From NCBI GenBank assembly GCA_014376425.1, contig JACMRO010000510.1, positions 1-26,823 on the forward strand: a DNA stretch of 26,823 nucleotides, given 5' to 3'. This stretch comes from Rubritepida sp. GTDB lineage: Bacteria; Pseudomonadota; Alphaproteobacteria; Acetobacterales; Acetobacteraceae. The first letter of the stretch is position 1. Every line of letters begins with the position of its first letter. Under the pieces are notes generated by a model. That model searched no databases, was not told the origin of the DNA, and worked only from the letters and a program-made list of their open reading frames with translations. Below, piece after piece: positions 1-8,339 of the stretch. The translations under genes and the position numbers were made by a program.

Positions 1-974
1 TCACTGCCCGCAAAGCCCGCCCCGTCAACGGCGAGTTCGGCGAGGCGACGCTGGATGCCGACCTGGCGCTGCGCGGGCCGCTGACCAATGGCGGGAGCCT
101 GGCCGGCCGCGTCACCATCAGCCGGGCCGAGCTGCGCATCCCCGAGACGCTCGGCGCCAGCATCCCCACGCTGGGACAGGTGCGCGAGGTCGGGCCGCTG
201 CCGCCCGGGCGCCGGCCGCCGGCCGCGCCGCGCCGCGCCGCGCCCACCACCACCACCACCCTGCCGATGGCGCTCGACCTGGTGCTGGCCGCGCCGCGCG
301 CCGTCTTCCTGCGCGGCCGCGGGCTGGAGGCGGAGCTGGGCGGCGAGATCACGATACGCGGTACCGCCGCCGCGCCAATTCCCTCCGGCGCCTTCCGCCT
401 GCGGCGTGGCAGCTTCGACCTGGTGGGCAGGCAGCTACAGTTCAGCCGCGGCGTGATCAGTTTCGAAAGCGGCAGCTTCAACCCGACGCTGGACTTCCTG
501 GCCACCGCGCGCAGCCGCAGCAACACCATCAACCTGAACGTGAAGGGCACCCCGGCGCGGCCCGAACTGACCGTAACGGCCGAACCCGAACTGCCGCAGG
601 ACGAAGCCCTGGCCCGGCTGCTGTTCGACCGCGAGACGACGCGGCTGTCGCCTTTCGAGCTGGCCGGCATCGCTCAGGCGGTGGCGCAGCTGGCAGGCGT
701 GCTGCCGGCGGGTTCAGGGGTGCTGGACCGGCTGCGCACGGCGGCGGGGCTGGACCGGCTGGGTGTGGCTGGCGACGGCCGTAGTGGTGCCGCGGTCGAG
801 GCAGGCCGCTACGTCGCGCCGGGCGTCTTCGTCGGCGTGCGACAGGGCACCAGCGGCGGCGCGCCGGGCGTGGGCGTGCAGGTGGAGCTGACGCCCCGGC
901 TGCGGCTGGAAGGCCAGACCCAGACCGGCGCGGCCGGCGACCGGCTCGGCATTACTTACGAATACGAATACTGA
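1..974 (+). CDS. tamB: TamB-type translocation/assembly module protein, C-terminal part (5' truncated by window edge)
   Basis: The frame is open from base 3 to a TGA at 972-974, giving about 323 residues of the C-terminus of a TamB (DUF490) protein. TamB is an inner-membrane-anchored periplasmic protein. It forms a long hydrophobic beta-groove bridging to the outer membrane and works with the BamA-like TamA in outer-membrane biogenesis and lipid transport. Family marks visible are the alternating beta-strand pattern, a segment reading like GRQLQFSRGVISFESG, the conserved PQDEALARLLFDR stretch near the end, and a terminal aromatic strand ending YEYEY. A Pro/Ala/Arg-rich linker followed by five Thr codons (about 195-262) interrupts the strands; such linkers are common here in high-GC species. 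tamA would be expected upstream, outside the window. Confidence 0.9.
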   Translation, partial: TARKARPVNGEFGEATLDADLALRGPLTNGGSLAGRVTISRAELRIPETLGASIPTLGQVREVGPLPPGRRPPAAPRRAAPTTTTTLPMALDLVLAAPRAVFLRGRGLEAELGGEITIRGTAAAPIPSGAFRLRRGSFDLVGRQLQFSRGVISFESGSFNPTLDFLATARSRSNTINLNVKGTPARPELTVTAEPELPQDEALARLLFDRETTRLSPFELAGIAQAVAQLAGVLPAGSGVLDRLRTAAGLDRLGVAGDGRSGAAVEAGRYVAPGVFVGVRQGTSGGAPGVGVQVELTPRLRLEGQTQTGAAGDRLGITYEYEY

Positions 975-976
975 TC

Positions 977-1008
977 GCGCCCATCGGGCAGCGCTTCCCC
1001 ATCGGCGC
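977..1008. terminator. Imperfect hairpin between convergent tamB and trpE
   Basis: A 12-bp inverted repeat (977-988 against 997-1008) pairs at 10 of 12 positions around an 8-nt loop, in the 41-nt space between the two convergent stop codons. There is no strong T-run on either side, so it is only a candidate bidirectional terminator. Confidence 0.35.
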
Positions 1009-1015
1009 TTATCGA

Positions 1016-2455
1016 TCAGCGCCGCACCGCGGCGAAGCGCACGGCTTCCTCGGCCGCGCGGAACAGGGCGCGGGCCTTGGCGCGGGTTTCCTCGTATTCG
1101 GCCTCGGGATCGCTGTCGGCAACGACGCCGGCGCCCGCCTGGGCGTACATCACCCCGTCCTTGACCAGCGCGGTGCGCAACCCGATGCAGGTGTCCATGC
1201 CGCCATCGGCGCCGAAATACCCGAACCCGCCAGAGTAGATGCCGCGGGTGGACGGCTCCAGCTCGTCGATGATCTCCATGGCGCGGACTTTCGGTGCGCC
1301 CGTCAGCGTGCCAGCCGGAAACCCCCCGGCCAGCGCATCCAGCGCGCTCAGCCCCTGCCGCAGCATGCCCTGCACTTCGGAGGCGATGTGCATGACGTGG
1401 CTGTAGCGCTCGACGCGGAATGAATGCGCCACCTTGCCGCAGCGCGGGGCGGCGCCGCGGCCGGCATCGTTGCGGCCCAGGTCGAGCAGCATGAGGTGCT
1501 CGGCGCGCTCCTTCGGGTCGGCCAGGAGTTCGGCCTCCAGGCGGCGGTCCTCCTCGGGCGTGGCGCCCCGCATCCGGGTGCCGGCAAGCGGCCGGATGGT
1601 CACCCGCCCCTCCTTCAGCTGGACCAGGATCTCGGGGCTGGCGCCGACCGCCGCGAAGCCGCCGAAGTCGAAATGGAACAGGTAGGGCGCGGGGTTGATC
1701 CGCCGCAGCGCCCGGTAGAGCGAGAACGCCGGCAGTGCGAAGGGCACCGAGAAGCGCTGGCTCGGCACCACCTGGAACACGTCGCCGGCGCGGATGTACT
1801 CCTTCGCCCGCTCGACGGCGGCGATGTAGCCTGCCTTCGTGAAATTGGAGCTGGGCTCGCCCGGCGGGGCCAGGCTGGCCGCGGGCGCGGGCCGGGGGAC
1901 GGGACGGTCGAGCGCCGCCTCCGCCTCATCCAGCCGCGCCTGGCCGGCGGCGTCATCACCATCCCACACCGGCGTCACGACCAGCAGCGCGTCGCGCACA
2001 TGGTCGAACACCACCATGATGGTCGGGCGCAGCATCACCGCCTCGGGGATGCCCAGCACATCGGGCTTGGTGCGCGGCAGACGCTCCATGTGCCGGACCA
2101 TGTCGTAGCCGAGATAGCCGAAGAGCCCGGCCGCGATGCTCGGCAACCCTGGCGGCAGCGGCATGCGCACGGCGTCGATCTGCGCCGCCAGGCTTTGCAT
2201 TACCGGCAGCGGGTCCGGCTCGAAGGCATGCGGCGCGCTGAGCGCGTGGCGGTTGATCTCAGCCACGCCGTCGCGCGCCCGCCACACCAGGTCGGGTGCC
2301 AGGCCAATCGCTGAATAGCGGCCGCGCGCGGCACCGCCCTCGACGCTTTCCAGCAGGAAGGAGTTGGGTCGCCCCTCGGCCAGCTTCAGATAGGCGCCGA
2401 CGGGTGTCTCCAGGTCGGAAACACGCTCGCGCCACAGCAGATGCGGGGCGCTCAT
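1016..2455 (-). CDS. trpE: Anthranilate synthase component I
   Basis: 479 residues, the usual length for a stand-alone TrpE. With the glutaminase TrpG it converts chorismate plus glutamine to anthranilate, the first committed step of tryptophan synthesis. The N-terminal domain carries the LLES motif (residues 34-37) used for tryptophan feedback binding. The chorismate-binding domain shows DVFQVVPSQRF, the GASPEILV segment, PLAGTRMRG, DLGRND, VERYSHVMHI, GAPKVRAMEIIDELEP and the C-terminal AGAGVVADSDPEAEYEE segment. The ATG at 2453-2455 overlaps the stop of the upstream ppiD-like gene by 4 nt (ATGA), so translation is probably coupled. No trpG, trpD or trpC follows; the next gene is convergent tamB, so the classic trpEGDC order is broken here. 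Confidence 0.96.
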   Translation of the reverse strand: MSAPHLLWRERVSDLETPVGAYLKLAEGRPNSFLLESVEGGAARGRYSAIGLAPDLVWRARDGVAEINRHALSAPHAFEPDPLPVMQSLAAQIDAVRMPLPPGLPSIAAGLFGYLGYDMVRHMERLPRTKPDVLGIPEAVMLRPTIMVVFDHVRDALLVVTPVWDGDDAAGQARLDEAEAALDRPVPRPAPAASLAPPGEPSSNFTKAGYIAAVERAKEYIRAGDVFQVVPSQRFSVPFALPAFSLYRALRRINPAPYLFHFDFGGFAAVGASPEILVQLKEGRVTIRPLAGTRMRGATPEEDRRLEAELLADPKERAEHLMLLDLGRNDAGRGAAPRCGKVAHSFRVERYSHVMHIASEVQGMLRQGLSALDALAGGFPAGTLTGAPKVRAMEIIDELEPSTRGIYSGGFGYFGADGGMDTCIGLRTALVKDGVMYAQAGAGVVADSDPEAEYEETRAKARALFRAAEEAVRFAAVRR

Positions 2456-4320
2456 TCCGCCGCCAGGGCCTGCATCAGCCGCAGGTTGATCCGCACGTCC
2501 GAACGCGCCCGCAAGGCGGCGCTGAACTGCGCTTCCAGGTCATCGGCCAACGCCGCCACCGTCTCGCCGCGCAGCGTGGCCAGGGCGGCTGCGCGATCTT
2601 CCGCTTCAGGCCGGGTGATCGCGGTCAACTGCACCACGCTGAAGCTGAGCGGCGTGGGCACCATGGTCACCTCATTCACCCGCAGCTCGAAGATCGGGCC
2701 CAGCAGCTCACGCGGGACCGGGTTGCCGCCGCCAGGGTTGCGGTCGAAGGGGCCAAGTTCCTCGAGCCGTGCGCCGGCCTCGGCCGCGGCATCCGCCAGC
2801 GGCTTGCCGGCGCGGGTGGCGGCCAGGATGCCGGCGGCGGCCGCTTCCTGGTGCCGGCGGCGGGTATCGGCCTGCCAGCCGGCGATCACCTGGTCGCGAA
2901 TGGTATCGAGCGGCCTGAGTGCCGCTGGCGTCACGCGAACCAGCTCCACCGCCGCAAAGCCGAAGCTGCCTTCGGCCAGACGCGGCGCGGCGCCCGACTG
3001 CGCCTCGAACACCTGGCGCAGCAGGTCGGCCCGGGCGCCGGCCGGCACCGGCAGGGGCACCTGGCGGCCATCGGCGTCGCGGCCCTGGGCGTCGGTGCGC
3101 AGGGTGGCGAACCGCATGCCGTTCGCCCCGGCCGCCGCCGCCAGGGTGGCGCCGCCGGCCAGCGCATCCTCGATGGCGCTGCTGCGGGTGAAGGCGGCGT
3201 CGGCCGCCTTCTCGGTGGCGATTTCCAGTCGCAGCTCGTCACGCACCTCCTCCAGCGGCCGGGTCTGGCCGGGGGCGATGCTGACGGCGCGCAGTACGTG
3301 CCAGCCGAAGGGCGACTGGACGGGGGCGGAGACCGCGCCCTCGGCCAGGGCGAAGCCGGCCTCGGCCAGCACCGGCACGGGGACGGCGGCACGGTCGACG
3401 GTGCCGAGGTCGGAGAAGCCTTCCTGCGCGGTCATATCGGCGCCACCGGCCCAGGCCGCCGCCGCCGCCGCCGCCGCCGCCTGGTCAGGCAGGACGACCT
3501 GTTCGAGGTGCCGTTGCTCGGCCACCTCATAACGGCTGCGGTGGCTGGCATAGCTGTCCTCGATCTCCCGATCGCTGACCTCCATCGCCGGGATCAGGAT
3601 GGCGGCGTTCAGCACGGCGACGCCTGCCTCGCGGTATTCGGGCGAGGAAAAACGGTCGGCGTTGTTCTCGTGGAAGCGGCTGAGCTGCGCGTCGGTGGGC
3701 GCGCCCGGGTCGGGCGCATCGGCGATACGGAACTCGACCAGGCCCACCTCGCGGCGCTCGGTCTGCCAGGCCAGCAGCCGCTCGGTCAGCACGGCCGGCA
3801 CCGTGGCCCCCGCGCGCACCGCGTTGCTGATCTGCTGCCGCGCCAGGTCGGTGCGCAACAGGTTGAGGAAGCGCCCCTCGGTCAGGTCGTTGCCGCGCAG
3901 AAAATTGTCGAAGACGAGGCGCGAGAAGCGGCCGTCGCTGCCCTGGAAGCCGGGGACGCCGAAGATGTAGTCGCGCGCCGCATTGTCAGGCACGACGACG
4001 CCCATGCGGCCGATCTCGCGGGCCAGAACGCGGTCGGTCACCAGCGCCTCCACCGCCTGCTGCGCCAGCGCCATGCGGATGCGCGCATCGGGCTGGAGGC
4101 GGCCTTCGGTGGCGCGGTTGATGCGCTGCAATTCGCGCCTGAGTGCCTCGGCCGCCTCCTCCTGCTCGATCGGCTGGCCGTCGACGCGGGCAACCGCCGT
4201 CTCGCGGCCGAAATTACGCAGCATGTCCTCGATCCCCCAGGCGGCGAAGGAGACGATCAGCAGGAGGAACAGCACTTTGGCGAACCAGGTGTTAGCCAAG
4301 GCGCGAAGGGAGATGAGCAT
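2452..4320 (-). CDS. ppiD: PpiD/SurA-type periplasmic folding factor (peptidylprolyl isomerase family)
   Basis: 622 residues from the ATG at 4318-4320, chosen because the protein then begins with a short positive N-terminus (MLISLRALANTW) and one membrane anchor (KVLFLLLIVSFAAWGI), as PpiD does. A SurA_N-type region follows (about residues 35-180), then a degenerate parvulin domain (about 230-350) ending in QSPFGWHVLRAVSI, then a long C-terminal region. PpiD sits at the SecYEG exit and assists newly exported proteins. The canonical parvulin His of the SHIL-type strand is not seen (it reads RHLEQVVLP), as in many alphaproteobacterial homologues, so isomerase activity is doubtful and a chaperone role more likely. 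A run of nine Ala lies in this domain. It overlaps trpE by 4 nt and diverges from tpiA. Confidence 0.88.
   Translation of the reverse strand: MLISLRALANTWFAKVLFLLLIVSFAAWGIEDMLRNFGRETAVARVDGQPIEQEEAAEALRRELQRINRATEGRLQPDARIRMALAQQAVEALVTDRVLAREIGRMGVVVPDNAARDYIFGVPGFQGSDGRFSRLVFDNFLRGNDLTEGRFLNLLRTDLARQQISNAVRAGATVPAVLTERLLAWQTERREVGLVEFRIADAPDPGAPTDAQLSRFHENNADRFSSPEYREAGVAVLNAAILIPAMEVSDREIEDSYASHRSRYEVAEQRHLEQVVLPDQAAAAAAAAAWAGGADMTAQEGFSDLGTVDRAAVPVPVLAEAGFALAEGAVSAPVQSPFGWHVLRAVSIAPGQTRPLEEVRDELRLEIATEKAADAAFTRSSAIEDALAGGATLAAAAGANGMRFATLRTDAQGRDADGRQVPLPVPAGARADLLRQVFEAQSGAAPRLAEGSFGFAAVELVRVTPAALRPLDTIRDQVIAGWQADTRRRHQEAAAAGILAATRAGKPLADAAAEAGARLEELGPFDRNPGGGNPVPRELLGPIFELRVNEVTMVPTPLSFSVVQLTAITRPEAEDRAAALATLRGETVAALADDLEAQFSAALRARSDVRINLRLMQALAAE
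3455..3481. repeat. (GCC)9 trinucleotide run inside the ppiD-like gene
   Basis: Nine uninterrupted GCC triplets encode nine consecutive Ala on the minus strand, in the helix region of the degenerate parvulin domain. Such a pure run can change length by slippage without shifting frame. Confidence 0.9.
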
Positions 4321-4327
4321 GGCAGGC

Positions 4328-4356
4328 GGGATAGCCGAGCGGCGCCCGCTTGCCAA
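4328..4356 (-). promoter_or_regulatory. Candidate promoter for ppiD-trpE, possibly giving a leaderless mRNA
   Basis: On the minus strand, TTGGCA (4351-4356) and TATCCC (4328-4333) are separated by exactly 17 nt, matching a sigma-70 layout (5/6 and 3/6 to consensus). The -10 ends 7 nt before the ppiD ATG, and no Shine-Dalgarno sequence precedes that ATG. Both fit a transcript starting at or next to the start codon. This is inferred from pattern only. Confidence 0.3.
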
Positions 4357-4402
4357 ACGGCCCCGGGCAGGCCAGGGCATGCTGCCCGCAGAGGAAAAGC
4401 TC

Positions 4403-5161
4403 ATGACCCCTGGAATTCGCCCGCTGATCGCCGGCAACTGGAAGATGAACGGCAGCTGGCGCGGCTCCCGCCGGCTGGCGGATGCGGTGCGGGACGCGGC
4501 GCCCGGCCTGCCTTGCGACCTGCTGGTCTGCCCGCCCTTTCTGCACATACAGCCCGTGGCGGCGACCTTGCTGGGCAGCCGGGTCGCGGTGGGCGGGCAG
4601 GACTGCCACCACAAGCCGCACGGCGCGCATACCGGCGACATCGGCGCGGTCATGCTGCGCGATGCCGGCGCAACCCATGTCATACTGGGCCATTCCGAAC
4701 GCCGGGCGGACCATGGTGAGAGCAACGAACTGGTCGCGCGGAAATGCGAGGCGGCGCTGGCCGCAGGGCTCATTCCCCTGATCTGCGTTGGCGAGACGCT
4801 GGCCGAGCGCGAGGCCGGCCGTGCGACTGCGGTGGTTGAGGCGCAGCTGGACGGCAGCCTGCCGCTGGGCTTCGTCACCTCGGGCGGGATCGTCGCCTAT
4901 GAGCCGGTCTGGGCCATCGGCACAGGAAGGACGCCAACCGAGGAGGACATCGCCGCCATGCACCACGCCATGCGCCAGGCGTTGGTAATGGCGTTTGGCC
5001 CCACGGCACGCACCACACGGCTGCTGTATGGCGGCTCGGTCAAGCCATCCAATGCCGAGGCGATCCTGGCGCTGCCAGAGGTGGATGGCGCGCTGCTCGG
5101 CGGCGCCTCGCTGGTCGCGGAGGACTTTCTCGCCATTGCCCGGGCGATGGAGGCCGGCTAA
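4403..5161 (+). CDS. tpiA: Triosephosphate isomerase
   Basis: 252 residues; interconverts dihydroxyacetone phosphate and glyceraldehyde 3-phosphate in the cytosol. Catalytic residues are in place: Lys14 in GNWKMN, His97 in GHSERR and Glu167 in AYEPVWAIGTG. The phosphate-binding LLYGGSVKPSN and DGALLGGASL segments lie near the C-terminus. The ATG at 4403 was chosen because it puts the GNWKMN motif at the usual distance from the N-terminus and follows AGAGGAAAAG, a good ribosome-binding site; the frame is open further upstream but those residues do not belong to the family. secG follows after 9 nt, the common alphaproteobacterial tpiA-secG pair. Confidence 0.97.
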   Translation: MTPGIRPLIAGNWKMNGSWRGSRRLADAVRDAAPGLPCDLLVCPPFLHIQPVAATLLGSRVAVGGQDCHHKPHGAHTGDIGAVMLRDAGATHVILGHSERRADHGESNELVARKCEAALAAGLIPLICVGETLAEREAGRATAVVEAQLDGSLPLGFVTSGGIVAYEPVWAIGTGRTPTEEDIAAMHHAMRQALVMAFGPTARTTRLLYGGSVKPSNAEAILALPEVDGALLGGASLVAEDFLAIARAMEAG

Positions 5162-5170
5162 GCCGCAGCT

Positions 5171-5479
5171 ATGTCCACCGTCCTGCTCGTCCTGCATATC
5201 TTCGTGACGCTTACGCTCATCGGCCTGGTGCTGATCCAGCGCAGCGAGGGCGGCGGGCTGGGCATTGGCTCCAGCCAGGGCATGGGCAGCTTCATGGGCG
5301 GCCGCGGCACGGCGAACCTGCTGACCCGGGCGACGGCGGTCCTGGCGGCCGCTTTCTTCGTGCTGTCGCTGATGATGGCCCTGCTGGACCGCGGCGCGGT
5401 GCAGCGGCGGTCGATCCTCGACATGCCAGCGCCCGCCGCGCCCACTGTCCCACTGGCACCAGCGCCCGCGACGAACTGA
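5171..5479 (+). CDS. secG: Preprotein translocase subunit SecG
   Basis: 102 residues, a normal size for SecG, the small non-essential subunit of the SecYEG channel that supports SecA-driven export. Two hydrophobic segments (about residues 3-20 and 52-72) flank the hallmark loop LIQRSEGGGLGIGSS and MGSFMGGRGTANLLTRAT. The tail is short and rich in Ala and Pro. The start lies 9 nt after the tpiA stop, so the two are very likely co-transcribed. The usual next gene, pyrG, is absent; a gamma-glutamyltransferase follows after 141 nt. Confidence 0.95.
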   Translation: MSTVLLVLHIFVTLTLIGLVLIQRSEGGGLGIGSSQGMGSFMGGRGTANLLTRATAVLAAAFFVLSLMMALLDRGAVQRRSILDMPAPAAPTVPLAPAPATN

Positions 5480-5488
5480 GGCCCAGCC

Positions 5489-5528
5489 GCACCGCGGCCG
5501 CGGTGCTGCATCCCGCACCGCCCGGTGC
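5489..5528. repeat. Two adjacent inverted repeats sharing GCACCG/CGGTGC arms
   Basis: 5489-5506 is a perfect 18-bp palindrome (GCACCG arms around a NotI-type core). 5515-5528 is a second inverted repeat with the same arms around CC. They start 9 nt after the secG stop. They could act as a Rho-type or hairpin terminator for tpiA-secG, although no T-tract follows. Confidence 0.6.
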
Positions 5529-5620
5529 CGCGTGGGTTGATGGGCCGGCGCTCAAGGCCGCTTTGTTGCCGGCCCTGAACGTTTGGGCTTAATGCCCGGA
5601 CATTCCTGGCAAGGCCCCGC

Positions 5621-7288
5621 ATGATCCGTCGCTGCTGCATCGTCCTGGGGATCCTGCTCGCGACGGCTTGCACCCCCGCCACGGCGCAGCCGCGCCAGAT
5701 GGTGGTGGCATCGCATCCGCTCGCGGCCGAAGCAGGGATGGCCATGCTGCGGGCCGGCGGCGTGGCGCTGGACGCCGCCATCGCCATCCAGGCGGTGCTC
5801 ACCCTGGTCGAACCACAGGCCTCGGGCATCGGTGGCGGCGCCTTCCTGCTGCATCACGACGGCCCGCGCGGCGTCACCGTCGCCTGGAACGGCCGCGAGA
5901 CGGCACCGGCCGCGGCGCGCGGCGACATGCTCATGGCCAATGGGCAGCCGATGGCCTTCATGGTGGCCGTCGTGGGTGGCCGCAGCGTGGGCGTGCCCGG
6001 CGTGCTGCGCATGCTGGAGGCGGCTCACCGGCAACATGGCCGGCTGCCCTGGGCGCAACTGTTCCAGCCCGCCATCAGCCTTGCCGAACAGGGCTTTCCG
6101 GTCTCTGCCCGGCTGCACCAGGCGATCATTGAGGCGGGCACGAATCTGCGCGCCGATGCGGGGCTGGCCGCGATCTACCTGCCGGGCGGCGCGGCGCTGA
6201 CCACCGGCGCCACCCTGCGCAACCCGGCCCTGGCGGCGACCTTGCGCGCGGTCGCCGAACAAGGCGCCGATGCGCTGCACCGCGGCCCGATCGCCGCCCA
6301 GATCGCCCGCGCCGTGCGCGGCCACCCCAATGCTGGGCTGATGACCGCCGACGACCTGGCCGGCTACGCGCCCATTCGCACGCCGCCGCTGTGCCGCGCC
6401 TACCACGCGCACCGGGTCTGCGTGCCACCGCTGCCGTCGGGCGGGGCGGCAGTGCTGGGCATGCTGGGGCTGTTGGAATACACGCCTATCGGCCAGGCGC
6501 CGCCGGGCAGCGCCGAGGCCGCCATGCTGTTGGGCGATGCCGGGCGCCTGGCCTTCGCCGACCGAAACCGCTTCCTGGCCGACCCATCCGACCTGCCGGT
6601 GCCGCTGGCCGGGCTGCTGGCGCCGACCTACCTGCTGCTGCGGGCGCAGGCGCTGCATCCCGCCCGTGCCATCGCACACCCGCGGCACGGCAACCCGCTG
6701 ATGGCACCCCCGCGCGCCGCCCAGCCGGCGCAGGCCGAGGAAGGCACGGCGCATCTCTCGGTGCTCGACGCCGCCGGCAATGCGGTGGCGATGACCACGA
6801 CCATCGAGGGCAATTTCGGCGCCCACATCGGCGTCGGCGGCTTCGTGCTCAACAGCCAGCTGACGGATTTCAGCTTTCGCCCTGAAATCGACGGGCTTCC
6901 GGTGGCCAACCGCGTGGCCGGCGGCAAGCGCCCACGGTCGAGCATGTCGCCCACGCTGGTGTTCGACGAACAGGGGCGCCTGGTCGCGGTCGCGGGATCC
7001 CCCGGCGGCAGCCGCATCATCGGCTATGTGGCGCAGGCCCTGGTGGCGATGCTGGACTGGAACATGGACGCCGCCGCCGCCGCCGCCCTGCCCCATATCG
7101 GCCCGTTCAATGAACTGGTGGAGCTGGAGGAAAGCACCGCCGCGGCGCGGCTGGCGCCGGTGCTGCAGGAGCGCGGCCTGCCCGTGCGGGTGCAGTCGAT
7201 GCCCTCCGGGCTGAACCTGATCCGGGTTTTGCCGGTGCTCGGCGGCGGCGCCGATCCGCGGCGCGAGGGCGTGGTGCTGGCGGAGTGA
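5621..7288 (+). CDS. ggt: Gamma-glutamyltransferase (Ntn-hydrolase)
   Basis: 555 residues, in the normal range. The family cleaves gamma-glutamyl bonds of glutathione and related compounds in the periplasm and matures by self-cleavage before a catalytic Thr. That Thr is residue 376, in EEGTAHLSVLD, matching the usual TTHxSVxD site. Downstream are the oxyanion-type SPGGSRIIGYV segment and the NSQLTDFS segment of the small subunit. The N-terminus (MIRRCCIVLGILLATAC) is a signal peptide with a possible lipobox at Cys17; position -3 is Ala, so lipidation is uncertain. The stop directly abuts the stop of the convergent receptor gene (TGA then TCA). A run of six Ala lies near 7069-7088. Some homologues act as acylases, so the exact substrate is open. 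Confidence 0.93.
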   Translation: MIRRCCIVLGILLATACTPATAQPRQMVVASHPLAAEAGMAMLRAGGVALDAAIAIQAVLTLVEPQASGIGGGAFLLHHDGPRGVTVAWNGRETAPAAARGDMLMANGQPMAFMVAVVGGRSVGVPGVLRMLEAAHRQHGRLPWAQLFQPAISLAEQGFPVSARLHQAIIEAGTNLRADAGLAAIYLPGGAALTTGATLRNPALAATLRAVAEQGADALHRGPIAAQIARAVRGHPNAGLMTADDLAGYAPIRTPPLCRAYHAHRVCVPPLPSGGAAVLGMLGLLEYTPIGQAPPGSAEAAMLLGDAGRLAFADRNRFLADPSDLPVPLAGLLAPTYLLLRAQALHPARAIAHPRHGNPLMAPPRAAQPAQAEEGTAHLSVLDAAGNAVAMTTTIEGNFGAHIGVGGFVLNSQLTDFSFRPEIDGLPVANRVAGGKRPRSSMSPTLVFDEQGRLVAVAGSPGGSRIIGYVAQALVAMLDWNMDAAAAAALPHIGPFNELVELEESTAAARLAPVLQERGLPVRVQSMPSGLNLIRVLPVLGGGADPRREGVVLAE

Positions 7289-8242
7289 TCACCCCTCCGC
7301 CGTGATCCCGGCCCGCTGCACCACGTCGCGCCACAGCGCCAGCTCGGCCTGCTGGAACGCCGCCAGCGCAGCACCGGTGCCGCCCATCGGCTCGATGCCG
7401 TTACGGTCCAGCGTCGCCAGCGTGTCGGGGCGCGCGAGGGCCGCGTTCAGCACCCCGTTGACCCGTTCGGTGATCACCGGCGGCAGCCGCGCCGGGCCGT
7501 AGATCGCCCACCAAGCCTCGACCGTCAGCTGCGGCAGCCCGGCCTCGACAAAGCTGGGCACCGCGGGCAGCAGGGCGCTGCGCCCCGCCCCGGTGATGCC
7601 CAATCCCAGGATGGTGCCGGCCTCGATATGCGGCCGGACGAATTGCGTATGGTAGAACATCGCGTCCAGCGTGCCGCCCAGCAGGTCGGTCAGTGCGCGG
7701 CCGCCGTCGCGGTAGGGCACGTGGGTGGTGACCAGCCCGGTGGCCTGCCCCAGCAGCGCATGTGCCAGGTGACCGGAAGTGCCGACCCCTGGCGAGCCGA
7801 TCGATAACGTGCGTGTCCGCGCCATCTCGATGAAGCCGGCCATGTCGCGCGGCCCCAGCCCGCGCCGCACCACCAGCAAGATCTTGGTCTTGCTGTGCGC
7901 GATGATGGGGGTGAAGTCGCGCGTCGGATCATAACCCAGGCCGGGCATCAGATGCGGGTTCACCGCATGGGTGCCGATGGTGCCCAGCAGCAGCGAGTGC
8001 CCGTCCGCCGGCGATTGCGCGACGTTGAGGCTGCCGATCGTGCCGCCGGCGCCGGCCCGGTTATCCACCACTACAGTGGCACCGGGCAGGCCCGCGGCCA
8101 GCTGGCCCGCAATCAGCCGGCCGATGATGTCGGTGCTGGTGCCGCCCGCAAAGGGCACGACAAGGCGGATCGGCCGGTCCGGCCAGCCCTGCGCCAAGGC
8201 GGGCGTGGCGACGGCGGCGCTGAGCAGCGTGCGGCGCTTCAT
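7289..8242 (-). CDS. Bug/TctC-family tripartite tricarboxylate transporter receptor (orphan 1)
   Basis: 317 residues from the ATG at 8240-8242, which follows GGGAGG at a good distance. The start MKRRTLLSAAVATPALA is a short twin-Arg-like signal peptide cut before QGWPDRPI. The mature part has the family order: RLVVPFAGGTSTDIIGR (ligand loop 1), VVDNRAGAGGTIGS, AQSPADGHSLLLG, VPYRDGGRALTDLLGG, and a C-terminal domain beginning AWWAIYGPARLPP. Bug proteins are periplasmic receptors that bind small carboxylates or amides and deliver them to a TctAB permease or to a sensor. No permease is adjacent. It lies 97 nt downstream of the CorC-like gene on the same strand and ends flush against ggt. Confidence 0.92.
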   Translation of the reverse strand: MKRRTLLSAAVATPALAQGWPDRPIRLVVPFAGGTSTDIIGRLIAGQLAAGLPGATVVVDNRAGAGGTIGSLNVAQSPADGHSLLLGTIGTHAVNPHLMPGLGYDPTRDFTPIIAHSKTKILLVVRRGLGPRDMAGFIEMARTRTLSIGSPGVGTSGHLAHALLGQATGLVTTHVPYRDGGRALTDLLGGTLDAMFYHTQFVRPHIEAGTILGLGITGAGRSALLPAVPSFVEAGLPQLTVEAWWAIYGPARLPPVITERVNGVLNAALARPDTLATLDRNGIEPMGGTGAALAAFQQAELALWRDVVQRAGITAEG

Positions 8243-8339
8243 GCGCTCTGTCCTCCCGAATGAAGACGGCAGGCTGGCACGGCCATTCACCGCAGCGCAA
8301 CGGGCCGGATGCAGGGGCCGCAGGGGCTGGCGAGGCCGG

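Noticed and set aside
186..262. Pro/Arg/Ala-rich segment and Thr run in tamB as a possible insertion
   Set aside because: Alphaproteobacterial TamB proteins commonly have a low-complexity linker at this point before the C-terminal domain, and the frame is undisturbed.
1424..2314. Long open frames on the strand opposite trpE, and many similar ones opposite ppiD, ggt, tctA, the M20 gene and others
   Set aside because: At about 70% GC, antisense frames stay open by chance. These are Arg/Ala/Pro-rich with no family motifs, while the sense strand encodes recognisable proteins.
7066..7089. GCC repeat in ggt as a contingency locus
   Set aside because: It is short (about six Ala codons) and in a variable part of the small subunit; changes would be in frame.
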